From positions 310,001-374,000 of the forward strand of contig NZ_JAKIRP010000006.1 in the NCBI RefSeq assembly GCF_021646545.1: DNA of 64,000 nt, written 5' to 3'. Positions 42,497 to 52,057 of the stretch are shown one piece after another; position 1 is the stretch's first letter; the number at the start of each line of letters is the position of its first letter. The notes beneath the pieces were generated by a model that worked only from the letters and a program-made list of their open reading frames with translations, had not been told where the DNA came from and did no database searches. Both the position numbers and the translations under genes were made by a program. The DNA is from Chitinophaga filiformis. GTDB lineage: Bacteria; Bacteroidota; Bacteroidia; Chitinophagales; Chitinophagaceae.

Positions 42497-43444
42497 TTAC
42501 TGGTGTTCCAGTGCAGATAAATATCTTTCTGCGTCCAGTGCAGCCATACATCCGCTGCCGGCAGCAGTTACCGCCTGACGGTAGATCTTATCCTGTACGT
42601 CGCCGCAGGCAAATACGCCTTCGAGGTTTGTACGGGAAGTACCCGGTACGGTTTTGATATAGCCCTGCTCATCCAGATCGAGGTAGTCTTTGAAGATATC
42701 TGAATTAGGCTGGTGGCCGATTGCTACGAAGAAAGCGCTCACAGGGACGGTTGTTTCCTCCTGTTTGGCGGTATTCAGCAGTCTTACGCCTTCTACCTTA
42801 TTTTCTCCCAGTACTTCCTGTGTTTCTGTGTTCCAGTACACGATGATGTTGGAAGTTTTCAGTACGCGGTCCTGCATCACTTTGGAAGCGCGCATTTCAT
42901 GACGGCGCACGATCATATGTACATTGCTGCACATTTTTGACAGGTAGAGTGCTTCTTCGGCGGCAGTATCACCTGCACCTACGATAGCCACTTCTTTACC
43001 ACGGAAGAAGAATCCGTCGCAAACAGCGCAGGCAGAAACACCGCTACCGTTGAGACGTTGTTCGGAAGGCATTCCCAGCCATTTGGCAGAAGCGCCTGTA
43101 GCAATGATCACAGCATCTGCGGTCATTACTTTCGATTCGTCGATCGTTACTTTATATGGTTTGCTGCTGAAATCTACGGAAGTTGCCAGGCCGAAACGGA
43201 TATCCGCTCCCATGCGGGTTGCCTGTTTTTCGAAATCCACCATCATTTCCGGTCCCTGGATTCCTTCGGGGTAGCCCGGATAGTTTTCTACTTCTGTTGT
43301 GATGGTTAGCTGGCCTCCCGGCTGAATACCCTGGTATAATACCGGTTTAAGATTCGCTCTGGCGGCATATATAGCGGCAGTATAACCTGCCGGTCCGGAA
43401 CCTATAATCAATAAATGTACATGTTCCTGTTGGTTAGTTTCCAT
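42497..43444 (-). CDS. trxB: Thioredoxin-disulfide reductase
   Basis: NADPH-dependent reductase of thioredoxin. A 315-residue flavoprotein with FAD site IIGSGPAGYTAAIYAARA, the redox pair Cys139-Cys142 in SACAVCDGFFF, NADPH site GAGDTAAEEALYLS and the end GVFACGDVQDKIYRQAVTAAGSGCMAALDAERYL. Located between rpoD and folB. Confidence 0.98.
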   Translation of the reverse strand: METNQQEHVHLLIIGSGPAGYTAAIYAARANLKPVLYQGIQPGGQLTITTEVENYPGYPEGIQGPEMMVDFEKQATRMGADIRFGLATSVDFSSKPYKVTIDESKVMTADAVIIATGASAKWLGMPSEQRLNGSGVSACAVCDGFFFRGKEVAIVGAGDTAAEEALYLSKMCSNVHMIVRRHEMRASKVMQDRVLKTSNIIVYWNTETQEVLGENKVEGVRLLNTAKQEETTVPVSAFFVAIGHQPNSDIFKDYLDLDEQGYIKTVPGTSRTNLEGVFACGDVQDKIYRQAVTAAGSGCMAALDAERYLSALEHQ

Positions 43445-43561
43445 GCTTACTATGTAATATTATAATGATCGTTTATTAATTCCCGTATTCTGAATGCGCA
43501 CATGACAACAAAGAAATATGCGTGGGCATGTGGCATGCAAAAATACATTTCCCCATAAAAT

Positions 43562-43594
43562 AAAAAACACCGGCTATAAAATATACAGCCGGTG
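43562..43594 (-). terminator. Terminator of rpoD
   Basis: CACCGGCT and AGCCGGTG form a perfect 8-bp stem; on the minus strand a T6 run follows. It separates rpoD from trxB. Confidence 0.85.
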
Positions 43595-43675
43595 CGTCTA
43601 TAGAGTGATTATAGATCTATGATTTGAATGGCAACTTTGATTGCCTATCTCTTCGTTTGAATTCTCCCTCGGGAA

Positions 43676-44533
43676 TTAACCCAGGTAAGATTTCAGTGCT
43701 CCGCTGTAGCGGGCTTTTTGCAGCCTTTTGATGGCGCGTTCCTTGATTTGACGAATTCTTTCTTTTGTAAGATCGTACTTCTGACCAATCTGTTCGATCG
43801 TAGCTCCGTTCTCTCCATCCAGACCAAAGTATGCGTTTACGATTTCCGCTTCACGTGGGCTGAGCGATTTCAGTACACGACGGATCTCTTCACGCAGTGA
43901 ATCACGCATTACATCATCATCAGTGATATCTCCACCTTCCAGCAGGTCGCCCATAGCCACGTCTTCAGCTTCGTGTACCGGAGCGTCCAGTGACATGTGA
44001 CGGGTATTGCTTTGGAAAATGTTATTGATCTCTGATTCAGACATTTCCAGGATCTCTGCTAACTCCTCAGTTGATGGCTCTCTTTCATTCTCCTGTTCAA
44101 ACGCCATGTAGGCTTTATTAGCTTTATTGTAAGTGCCGATTTTATTCTGCGGCAGACGAACCAGACGGCCCTGTTCTGCTAAAGCCTGCAGTATGGATTG
44201 ACGAATCCACCAAACAGCATAAGAAATGAATTTGAACCCTTTCGTTTCATCGAATCTTTGCGCAGCCTTGATCAAGCCGAGATTGCCCTCGTTAATGAGG
44301 TCGCTGAGGCTAAGCCCCTGGTGCTGATATTGCTTTGCTACTGATACTACGAAACGAAGGTTGCCTGTAGTTAAACGTTCAAGAGCCTTCTGGTCACCCA
44401 TCTTAATGCGCTGCGCCAAAACGGTCTCTTCCTCAGGTGTTAACAAAGGGATCTTTGAAATCTCCTGCAGGTATTTTTCTACCGCCTGCGAATCACGGTT
44501 TGTGATCTGGGTGGCAATTTTAAGTTGCCTCAT
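43676..44533 (-). CDS. rpoD: Primary sigma factor RpoD/SigA
   Basis: A 285-residue housekeeping sigma factor. Region 1.2 (YLQEISKIPLLTPEEE), region 2 (LVSVAKQYQHQGLSLSDLINEGNLGLIKAAQRFDE ... FKFISYAVWWIRQSI), region 3 and region 4 (TLKSLSPREAEIV-like ... TIEQIGQKYDLTKERIRQIKERAIKRL) are all present; region 1.1 is missing, as normal in Bacteroidota. This factor recognises the unusual -33/-7 promoters of the phylum, consistent with the boxes seen here. Confidence 0.97.
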   Translation of the reverse strand: MRQLKIATQITNRDSQAVEKYLQEISKIPLLTPEEETVLAQRIKMGDQKALERLTTGNLRFVVSVAKQYQHQGLSLSDLINEGNLGLIKAAQRFDETKGFKFISYAVWWIRQSILQALAEQGRLVRLPQNKIGTYNKANKAYMAFEQENEREPSTEELAEILEMSESEINNIFQSNTRHMSLDAPVHEAEDVAMGDLLEGGDITDDDVMRDSLREEIRRVLKSLSPREAEIVNAYFGLDGENGATIEQIGQKYDLTKERIRQIKERAIKRLQKARYSGALKSYLG

Positions 44534-44859
44534 ATTGAAAGTTTATTAGTTTATAAATTGAATAACATCAAAAGATTTATTTTGTTGAGATATTTTAAAT
44601 AATTATCTTACAACCTATTCCACTCTTCCAATATTATCGTTTTAACAAATTAGCCTGCAAAGATCGTGCTAATACCCCATACTGCCAAATCGTTTTCAAG
44701 CGTCGTAATTAGTATAACAAAGTACTCCATATAAACGATATTTAATAGCCCTTTATTAGGTATTTTTGACGCTTTAATTAAATTTTAACAATTGATAAGT
44801 AATCAACTTCAGATTATTAACTTCACTAATTTATTGTTCAATACATTGCAAATTCTTCA
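44534..44859. other. AT-rich divergent intergenic region between rpoD and the aldolase gene
   Basis: No gene or hairpin. It contains a -7 box for the aldolase gene (44761) and, on the minus strand, a GATCTTTG one mismatch from the -7 consensus that could serve rpoD. Confidence 0.45.
44761..44768 (+). promoter_or_regulatory. TAnnTTTG box upstream of the threonine aldolase gene
   Basis: TATTTTTG matches the -7 consensus, 91 bp before the start codon. The -33 element is not at the normal spacing. Confidence 0.4.
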
Positions 44860-45882
44860 ATGATGATTATTGATTTCAGGAGTGATACTTTCACCCGGCC
44901 CACCCCCGGTATGCTCCGGGCTATGTCAACTGCTTCCACCGGCGATGATGTATACGGTGAAGATCCTAGTGTAAACCAGCTGGAAAGCCTGATGGCAGCC
45001 TATTTTGGTAAAGAAGCTGCCATGTACTGCCCTTCCGGCACAATGAGCAATCAGATAGCCATTAAAGTTCACACCCAGCCGGGCGATGAGGTCATCTGCA
45101 GCGACCTTGCCCACGTCTATATATATGAAGGCGGTGGCATTGCCTTCAATGCCGGCGCCCAGGTACGGGCCCTCGAAGGCGACCGTGGTATGATCACCGC
45201 CACACAGATAGCTGCTGCCATCAATCCCGACGATGTACACAAAGCTACTACCAGCCTGGTTTGCCTGGAAAATACCTCCAACCGCGGGGGCGGCTGCTGT
45301 TACGATATGGATGAGATGAACAGGATCAAGAACGTTTGCCGTGACAATGACCTGAAGCTCCATCTCGACGGCGCCCGATTGTTCAACGCACTCGTCGCAA
45401 CGGGCGAAAACCCAAAGACTTATGGTGAACTGTTCGACAGTATTTCCGTGTGCCTTAATAAAGGAATGGGTTGCCCTATGGGCTCCGTGCTGCTGGGAAG
45501 TGCTGCCTTTATCAGGTCGGCCAGAAGAATAAGAAAGAAGTTAGGAGGTGGATTGCGTCAGGCTGGCTATATGGCAGCTACCGGACTTTATGCCATGGAA
45601 CATCACATTGCCAGATTGGCAGAAGATCACCACAACGCTAAACAGCTGGCTAAATATCTCCTGCAGAAAACCTTCGTTGGCCACATGCTGCCAGTGGAAA
45701 CCAATATCCTCATCTTCGATGTACAGGACGCCTGGACACCAAGACTCTTTGCCGACTACCTGAAAAAAGAAGGTATTCTCGTAACACCGATCTCTGAAAC
45801 ACAGGTGAGAATGGTGACCCACCTGGATATCACCCCTGAGATGGTGGAAAAGACTTGCGCTGTCATTTCACAGATGGAATAA
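44860..45882 (+). CDS. ltaE: Low-specificity threonine aldolase family
   Basis: A 340-residue PLP enzyme cleaving threonine or allo-threonine to glycine and acetaldehyde. It opens IIDFRSDTFTRPTPGMLRAM ... TGDDVYGEDPSVNQLE, contains HLDGARLFNA (PLP Asp) and the PLP lysine in VCLNKGMGCPMGSVL. ATG 44860 or 44863 both fit. Followed by valS 71 bp later with its own promoter. Confidence 0.94.
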   Translation: MMIIDFRSDTFTRPTPGMLRAMSTASTGDDVYGEDPSVNQLESLMAAYFGKEAAMYCPSGTMSNQIAIKVHTQPGDEVICSDLAHVYIYEGGGIAFNAGAQVRALEGDRGMITATQIAAAINPDDVHKATTSLVCLENTSNRGGGCCYDMDEMNRIKNVCRDNDLKLHLDGARLFNALVATGENPKTYGELFDSISVCLNKGMGCPMGSVLLGSAAFIRSARRIRKKLGGGLRQAGYMAATGLYAMEHHIARLAEDHHNAKQLAKYLLQKTFVGHMLPVETNILIFDVQDAWTPRLFADYLKKEGILVTPISETQVRMVTHLDITPEMVEKTCAVISQME

Positions 45883-45916
45883 CAATAACCGGCATCGTTC
45901 TAATCGGTTATTCTCT

Positions 45917-45924
45917 TATTTTTG
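45917..45924 (+). promoter_or_regulatory. -7 promoter box of valS
   Basis: TATTTTTG, an exact TAnnTTTG, 29 bp before the valS start codon. No clear -33 TTTG. Confidence 0.55.
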
Positions 45925-45953
45925 CACACTTATATAAATGACATATCGCAAGC

Positions 45954-48599
45954 ATGGAACTTTCAAAAAATTATACGCCTGCTGCTGTTGAAGGCAAATG
46001 GTACCAGCACTGGATGGACAAAGGTTATTTCCGTAGTAAACCGGACAACCGTCCCCCCTTTACCATTGTGATCCCTCCTCCTAACGTGACCGGTGTGCTG
46101 CACATGGGCCATACCCTGAACGAAACCGTACAGGATATCCTCATCCGCCGCGCACGTATGAGCGGTTATAATACCTGCTGGGTACCCGGCTCTGACCATG
46201 CTTCCATCGCTACCGAGGCTAAAGTGGTGAATATGCTCAAAACAGAAAAAGGTATTGAGAAATCACAGCTCACCCGTGAAGAGTTCCTCAAATATGCTTT
46301 TGAGTGGAAAGACAAGTATGGTGGCATCATCTATAGCCAGATCAAGAAACTGGGATGCTCCTGCGACTGGGATAGGGTAACCTTCACCATGGATGATCAT
46401 TATTATCAGGCAGTTATAAAAGTATTCGTTGACCTCTACAATAAAGGACTGATCTACCGCGGCGCCCGTATGATCAACTGGGACCCGAAGGCAAAAACAG
46501 CCCTCAGCGATGAAGAAGTACAGTATAAAGACCTGCAGGGTAAACTATACCATGTTCAGTATGCTATTTCTGATTCAGAAAATAATCTGACCGGTGAATA
46601 CATCACCATCGCAACACAACGTCCTGAAACCATCATGGGAGATACCGCTATCTGCGTAAATCCTGATGATGAACGTTATAAACACCTCGCAGGGCATTAT
46701 GCCATCGTTCCGCTGGTGAACCGTAGAGTGCCTGTCATCTTTGATACTTACGTAGACAAGGAATTCGGTACCGGTGCACTGAAAGTAACGCCTGCGCACG
46801 ACATCAATGACTATAACCTGGGTCTGAAACACAACCTGGAAATTGTAGATACCCTCAACGATGACGGTACCCTCAGCCCTGCTGCCGGCGTATTCATTGG
46901 CGAAGACCGCTTCAAAGCCCGTAAACTGGTAATCGCCGCCCTCCAGGAACAGGGCCTGCTGGTAAAAGAACAGGAATATACTACCCGTCTCGGTTACAGC
47001 GAACGTAACCCTGATACCGTAGTAGAGCCCCGTATCAGTACCCAGTGGTTCGTAAAGATGGCTGAACTGGCTAAACCAGCGCTGGATGCAGTTGTAAATG
47101 GCGATGTGGACATCCATCCCGGCGACCGTTTCCTCGCTACCTATAAATACTGGATGGAGAATGTGAAAGACTGGTGTATCTCCCGTCAGCTCTGGTGGGG
47201 ACAACAGATCCCTTCCTTCTATGCGCCGGATGGTACTTTTGAAGTAGCCCAGAACATGGACGCCGCTATCGCACAGTTTAAAGCAAAAGGGTTTAACTAT
47301 ACCGCTGCCGACCTCCGTCAGGATGAAGACTGTCTCGATACCTGGTTCTCTTCCTGGCTGTGGCCGATGGAAGTGTTCAATGGTATTTCCCAGCCTGACA
47401 ATGAAGAGATTAACTACTACTACCCTACCAACGTACTGGTAACCGGACAGGACATCATCTTCTTCTGGGTGGCTCGTATGATCATGGCAGGTCTGGAATA
47501 TAAGCAGGTGAAGCCATTCAGTGATGTATACTTCACCGGAATGGTAAGGGATAAACAGGGCCGTAAAATGAGTAAGCAGCTGGGGAACTCCCCAGACCTG
47601 CTGGAGCTCATTGACCGCTTCGGTGCTGATGCCGTACGCTTCGGTATCATGATCTCCTCTCCTGCCGGTAATGACCTGCTGTTTGACGATGCCAGCTGCG
47701 ATCAGGGAGCCAAATTTGCTAACAAGTTCTGGAATGCCCTGAAGCTGGTGAAGATGTGGGAAGGCAATCTGGCCACCAACAGCAATACCGGCACTGACCA
47801 TTTTGCTGTAAAATGGTTCGAAAGCAGACTGAATGAAGTAAAACAAGAGGTAGCAGAACTCTTCAAAGATTTCAAGCTCAGCGAAGCCCTGAAAGCACTC
47901 TATGGACTGATCTGGACAGATTTCTGCAGCTGGTACCTCGAATGGGTAAAACCTGATTTTGAGCAGCCCTGTGATGCAGGTATTTACAACAAGACCGTTT
48001 ATTTCTTTGAAGAACTGATGCAGTTGCTGCATCCTTTCATGCCTTTTGCAACGGAAGAGGTTTACCAGAAACTGCGTGAACGCAGTGAAGGAGAAGATCT
48101 AATCATCAGACAATACGCCGCTCCCGGAGCTTCTGACGCTGGTATCCTGGCACAGGGCGAACTGTTGAAAGAAGTGATCTCCAGCATCCGCGATGCACGT
48201 AATAAAAATCAGGTCAAACCGAAAGACGAAATAGTCCTGCATATCGATACACTGCAGGAAACTACTTTCAAACAAATCGAAAGCATGCTGGGCAAACAGG
48301 TGAACGCAAAAGCCATCAACTATACCAAAGAACCGGTTGGCGGTTGCATTACCCTGGTAGTACAAAAAGACAAGTTCTACCTCGAAACAGAAACAGCCCT
48401 GAATACTACGGTACAGAAAGAAGATCTGGAGAAAGATCTGGCCCGCCTGCAAGGCTTCCTGGCAGGAGTAGATAAGAAGCTGAGCAACGAAAAGTTTGTT
48501 CAGAATGCCAAGCCTGAAGTGCTTGAATTAGAGCGGAAGAAGAAGGAAGATGCAGAGGCCAAAATAGCGACCATAACGGAAAGTTTAAAATCATTATAA
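45954..48599 (+). CDS. valS: Valyl-tRNA synthetase
   Basis: Charges tRNA-Val. The 881-residue class I synthetase has the ATP motif HMGH at residues 50-53, KMSK at 538-541, the editing domain between (TIATQRPETIMGDTAI, TPAHDINDYNLG), the anticodon-binding region with PFMPFATEEVYQ, and a C-terminal coiled coil (EKDLARLQGFLAGVDKKLSNEKF) that contacts tRNA. Its own terminator follows. Confidence 0.98.
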   Translation: MELSKNYTPAAVEGKWYQHWMDKGYFRSKPDNRPPFTIVIPPPNVTGVLHMGHTLNETVQDILIRRARMSGYNTCWVPGSDHASIATEAKVVNMLKTEKGIEKSQLTREEFLKYAFEWKDKYGGIIYSQIKKLGCSCDWDRVTFTMDDHYYQAVIKVFVDLYNKGLIYRGARMINWDPKAKTALSDEEVQYKDLQGKLYHVQYAISDSENNLTGEYITIATQRPETIMGDTAICVNPDDERYKHLAGHYAIVPLVNRRVPVIFDTYVDKEFGTGALKVTPAHDINDYNLGLKHNLEIVDTLNDDGTLSPAAGVFIGEDRFKARKLVIAALQEQGLLVKEQEYTTRLGYSERNPDTVVEPRISTQWFVKMAELAKPALDAVVNGDVDIHPGDRFLATYKYWMENVKDWCISRQLWWGQQIPSFYAPDGTFEVAQNMDAAIAQFKAKGFNYTAADLRQDEDCLDTWFSSWLWPMEVFNGISQPDNEEINYYYPTNVLVTGQDIIFFWVARMIMAGLEYKQVKPFSDVYFTGMVRDKQGRKMSKQLGNSPDLLELIDRFGADAVRFGIMISSPAGNDLLFDDASCDQGAKFANKFWNALKLVKMWEGNLATNSNTGTDHFAVKWFESRLNEVKQEVAELFKDFKLSEALKALYGLIWTDFCSWYLEWVKPDFEQPCDAGIYNKTVYFFEELMQLLHPFMPFATEEVYQKLRERSEGEDLIIRQYAAPGASDAGILAQGELLKEVISSIRDARNKNQVKPKDEIVLHIDTLQETTFKQIESMLGKQVNAKAINYTKEPVGGCITLVVQKDKFYLETETALNTTVQKEDLEKDLARLQGFLAGVDKKLSNEKFVQNAKPEVLELERKKKEDAEAKIATITESLKSL

Positions 48600-48607
48600 T
48601 TTTCAGG

Positions 48608-48643
48608 ATCGCCCGGACGTTAACTATTCCGGGCGATTTTTTT
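48608..48643 (+). terminator. Terminator of valS
   Basis: ATCGCCCGGA and TCCGGGCGAT form a perfect 10-bp stem followed by seven T residues, 8 bp after the stop. Confidence 0.93.
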
Positions 48644-48660
48644 ATATCCCTTATTCTACT

Positions 48661-49155
48661 ATGCGTAAATGTTATTTAATATCAGGTATGTTCCTGCTGT
48701 TTACCAGCCTGCCGGCACTAGCCCAGACTGGCAAACCGAAAAAACCTGCTGCTAAAAAACCGGCTGCCACTACTACTTCGAAAACCACTACTCTCCGGTT
48801 CAAAAGCACATGGGGCATTTTCCTGAGCGATTCCCTTCCCCGTCCGGAGGTCATGAAACTGCTGGACTCACCACTCGTAGTAAGGGATGATAAGAATAAC
48901 AAATATCCTGTGGTATCCTTCGACTTCACCTACGAAAGAAAAGAACCTTACCTGAACGATACTACCGGCAAACCGGGCTTCTACACCGATTTTGTAGGTG
49001 ACTCCTTTAAGGGCGACAGGCTCCCCTCCTTTTGGGTAGAGCGTATCAAAGAAATGCTGGAAAGAAATGAGGTATTTTATTTTGATAATATCATCATCAA
49101 CTATACAGGAGATAAGCTGTACAGAGCGCCTAAACTGAAATTCAACGTTCGCTAA
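48661..49155 (+). CDS. Exported hypothetical protein
   Basis: A 164-residue product, not recognised. A signal peptide (MRKCYLISGMFLLFTSLPALA-Q) is followed by a Lys/Pro/Ala/Thr linker (KPKKPAAKKPAATTTSKTTT) and a compact domain with RFKSTWGIFLSDSLPRPEVMKLL, YPVVSFDFTYERKEP and the end FDNIIINYTGDKLYRAPKLKFNVR. It resembles the C-terminal regions of gliding-motility scaffold proteins in style, but I do not assert homology. Its stop overlaps tail to tail (4 bp) with the gene at 49152. Confidence 0.7.
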   Translation: MRKCYLISGMFLLFTSLPALAQTGKPKKPAAKKPAATTTSKTTTLRFKSTWGIFLSDSLPRPEVMKLLDSPLVVRDDKNNKYPVVSFDFTYERKEPYLNDTTGKPGFYTDFVGDSFKGDRLPSFWVERIKEMLERNEVFYFDNIIINYTGDKLYRAPKLKFNVR

Positions 49156-51959
49156 TAATTAAATAGCTGCTGCAAAGGCAGTATAAATGCAAACCTTTGA
49201 GATGCATTGTCCAGCGGATCTTTATCAAAGAGATGGCTGTAACGCAGACCGAAGGTGAAAGGGAGCACATTGCCTATTTTGGTGTCAAAGAACAGCTCCC
49301 CACCGGCAGAGGTATATTGAGTACTTCTCGCTGTGACAAAGTTATATGCCCGGCTGTAATCGTAGAACACGTTACCACGTATCCGCATGAAATACAGCAA
49401 CTGCGCAAAGCCCCAGTCAGGATACGCTATCGGGAAATGATAGTTCACGCCCAGCTTATAGATATGCTCGTAAAATGGCTCATTGTACCCTCTCGCATAA
49501 GCGAAATTGTCTGTAAAGGAATAATTCCTTGATGTATCCCTTTGCTGCCATGCGCCCTGTAATACGAGGCTGTGGTTGGCTGCCAGCCCTGGCAGGTACA
49601 GGTCAGCCCTGGCATACAATTGCTCTGCAAATACATTAGATACGGAGCGGTTATACTGCAAAGCAACATATTGTCCGAAATGAGAATAGATATTTTGTCT
49701 TGCCCTCATGCGCTGGTTGTTAAACACCAGCGTGTTGCCAATGTATTGTATTGCCGGATTAAGAAAGCGGAAATTACCCTGCGGATATCTTTCCAGGTAA
49801 TGATACATGGAAGACAGCGACAGACTGCGGCTGTACAGACCGGACGAGAGGTTCAGTGGTATGGTGAATCCTCCGTGCAGATCCATTTCTTTCCAGTACA
49901 GACGCCCTTTGTTGGAAAAAATGTCTGAACGGTTGAACGTGTATTTCGCGCCTGCCTGCAGGTAAGGGAACCAGGCTCCGTAAATGAAATCGCCCGTAAA
50001 TCCTGAGCTTCCTTCATTGCGGTTATACGTATACCCCAGCGCGGTAGACGCCGTATTCAGGACATTATTGCCATACAGGGTGAGGTTGTAATCAGGATCA
50101 TCGAAAGTAGGCAGCCAGCTGTGAAAGTTGAACAGGCGGTTTCCCTTCGGGTACTTTCTGATGTCATACTGCTCCTGAGGCGCCTTATCGAGAATGTTAC
50201 CACCTTCCTGAAAATCAGGCTTCAACCAGGCGCTATGGTAGTTCCTGCCGGTATCTATCCGCTGCCAGTTATCCGGCGTAAGCGGTGAGGTGTACAAGGC
50301 ATATCCCTGGGTACCAAAAGCACTGTATACGACCTGTTGCGAATGATTATCAATAGCGGCATGCATTACACTATTGGGATGTGCTGTCACCTGGTAGATC
50401 TTTTTGTCAGACAGGGTAAGAGCATACACATTATCGGCATCTTTATACGCAGCTGTGTAATAGACGGTGTCCTGCCTGATGGCAGGAATGCCCAGCACGA
50501 TATAGCTGAACGGTGTCAGCTCTTCGGTTTCACCTGTAGCGAGCGATTGGCGGATCATCGCCATTTGTCCGCGGTCATTGCGGACGTTGCTGATCACCCA
50601 TTGCTCATCAGCAGAAAATTTCGGATAGGTATAATACCAGTTATGCGGATTGGGCAGTGTTGATATAACGGCGCCCGTCTGCCCGTCCAGCAATTGCAGG
50701 CCATACTGCTGCGAAGTCAGTGTAAATGACACAATGATCCGTTTGCCGTCTGCACTGATATCAGGAGAGAAATAACGTGTCTTATGTGTCAGTGTACTGG
50801 TATGACCGGTAGCCATATCATAGGTCTTCACGATCGAATAATCTTTCCAGGACCAGCGTGGATGAAAACGGGCTTCGGTCCATACCAGCCTGCCATTGCG
50901 ATAACTGAAGTAGTCGTCGAAGTTCATGCCCGGGCGTGTCATCAGTTGCTGATGACCAGCGCTGTCCAGCAGATAAAAACCAGGCACCTTATTGTAGGCA
51001 TCTTTATATACCAGCCATTCGCCCGGCTTTACCGGATAAACGTATTTGTAGTTGGTAACCGTATGAGGGGCTTCCAGCAGGGCTTTACCAGGTTTACTCT
51101 CCTGTGTGGCGTAATTGTTCCACAGCGGCTGATACTCCTGCAGCATCGCCCTGTAAAAACCTGTCACGTTATACCCGGTGCGTTTTTTCAGGCTCCGGGA
51201 GAACGGATAGAATATGCCGCGGTAACGCACTGCATCAGTGGTTACATCTTTCCAGAAGGTACGGCCATAGTGTTCACGGCCATATATAGACATCAGGTAG
51301 CCCAATGGATAATGATTCGGGGTGAAGTCTACATAAGAACCGTTCCTTATTTTCATGTAGCTATAGTCCTTATGTTCCAGCGACAAAGCCCTGAAACCAT
51401 CAAAGAAGGCAGGCAGCCTGCCCCTTCCCTGTGCACTTAAAGCAGTTTCCATGGTAACGGCATCTCCCTCCCAGAACCAGTTGGGCACTGCGATGCTGGT
51501 AGCTGCCGCCAGTCCCATTTCTCCCAGTACAATAGACACCACTTTAGATGCACCCTGGTTGAAATTACGGTTCTGAAGTACGTGACGATATTCATGTATG
51601 GCCAGCTGTTCTTCCCATTTCAGCGATCCGAGATCTGAGGAATTAGGCGGTGGTGTGAGATAGAACTCTGAACGGAAAGGCCCTAACTGCACGTAACCGT
51701 TAGATTCCAGCGTCTGGTTCTGTAATACGATATTGACTTTTTTATTTCTGTTCCCGATGGAAGACCGGGTATTTCTATCCATGTAATTGACGAGATCTGC
51801 CACCCGGCGGCCTTGCTTTTCCAGTCCTTCCGGGAATATGATACGCGCGGTGTCGTTATTGATCTGGCGCCATTTTACGGAAGGAGGATTGCCACCGAAT
51901 GTTTGTGCCAATGCGGTAAGGGGAAGTACTAATAACAGTAGGCACGGAAAAGCTTTCAT
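49152..51959 (-). CDS. Large exported protein: HExxH metalloprotease-like domain, beta-propeller, barrel-like C-terminus
   Basis: A 935-residue exported protein. After the signal peptide (ending ALA-Q), residues ~30-330 form a peptidase-like domain with HEYRH (His122, Glu123, His126) and PNWFWEGDAVTMETAL supplying a likely third ligand. About 330-610 resembles a TolB-like beta-propeller (KTRYFSPDISADGKRIIVSFT, YPKFSADEQWVISNVRND). About 650-935 is rich in aromatic strands and ends LPLQQLFNY, like an outer-membrane barrel. ATG 51959 is preferred; the frame two codons upstream begins with TTG. A surface protease-type function is inferred. No partner is apparent. Confidence 0.75.
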   Translation of the reverse strand: MKAFPCLLLLVLPLTALAQTFGGNPPSVKWRQINNDTARIIFPEGLEKQGRRVADLVNYMDRNTRSSIGNRNKKVNIVLQNQTLESNGYVQLGPFRSEFYLTPPPNSSDLGSLKWEEQLAIHEYRHVLQNRNFNQGASKVVSIVLGEMGLAAATSIAVPNWFWEGDAVTMETALSAQGRGRLPAFFDGFRALSLEHKDYSYMKIRNGSYVDFTPNHYPLGYLMSIYGREHYGRTFWKDVTTDAVRYRGIFYPFSRSLKKRTGYNVTGFYRAMLQEYQPLWNNYATQESKPGKALLEAPHTVTNYKYVYPVKPGEWLVYKDAYNKVPGFYLLDSAGHQQLMTRPGMNFDDYFSYRNGRLVWTEARFHPRWSWKDYSIVKTYDMATGHTSTLTHKTRYFSPDISADGKRIIVSFTLTSQQYGLQLLDGQTGAVISTLPNPHNWYYTYPKFSADEQWVISNVRNDRGQMAMIRQSLATGETEELTPFSYIVLGIPAIRQDTVYYTAAYKDADNVYALTLSDKKIYQVTAHPNSVMHAAIDNHSQQVVYSAFGTQGYALYTSPLTPDNWQRIDTGRNYHSAWLKPDFQEGGNILDKAPQEQYDIRKYPKGNRLFNFHSWLPTFDDPDYNLTLYGNNVLNTASTALGYTYNRNEGSSGFTGDFIYGAWFPYLQAGAKYTFNRSDIFSNKGRLYWKEMDLHGGFTIPLNLSSGLYSRSLSLSSMYHYLERYPQGNFRFLNPAIQYIGNTLVFNNQRMRARQNIYSHFGQYVALQYNRSVSNVFAEQLYARADLYLPGLAANHSLVLQGAWQQRDTSRNYSFTDNFAYARGYNEPFYEHIYKLGVNYHFPIAYPDWGFAQLLYFMRIRGNVFYDYSRAYNFVTARSTQYTSAGGELFFDTKIGNVLPFTFGLRYSHLFDKDPLDNASQRFAFILPLQQLFNY

Positions 51960-52057
51960 AATCAATTGCAGGTATAATCAAACAATATACGGAAATAATG
52001 GAGAACGCTGCATGCAATAATAAAGTATCCTTTGTTTGCATGCAGCGCTTCACGAAA

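Noticed and set aside
46575..48032. 485-codon open frame on the minus strand
   Set aside because: Antisense to valS; no domain and no start signal.
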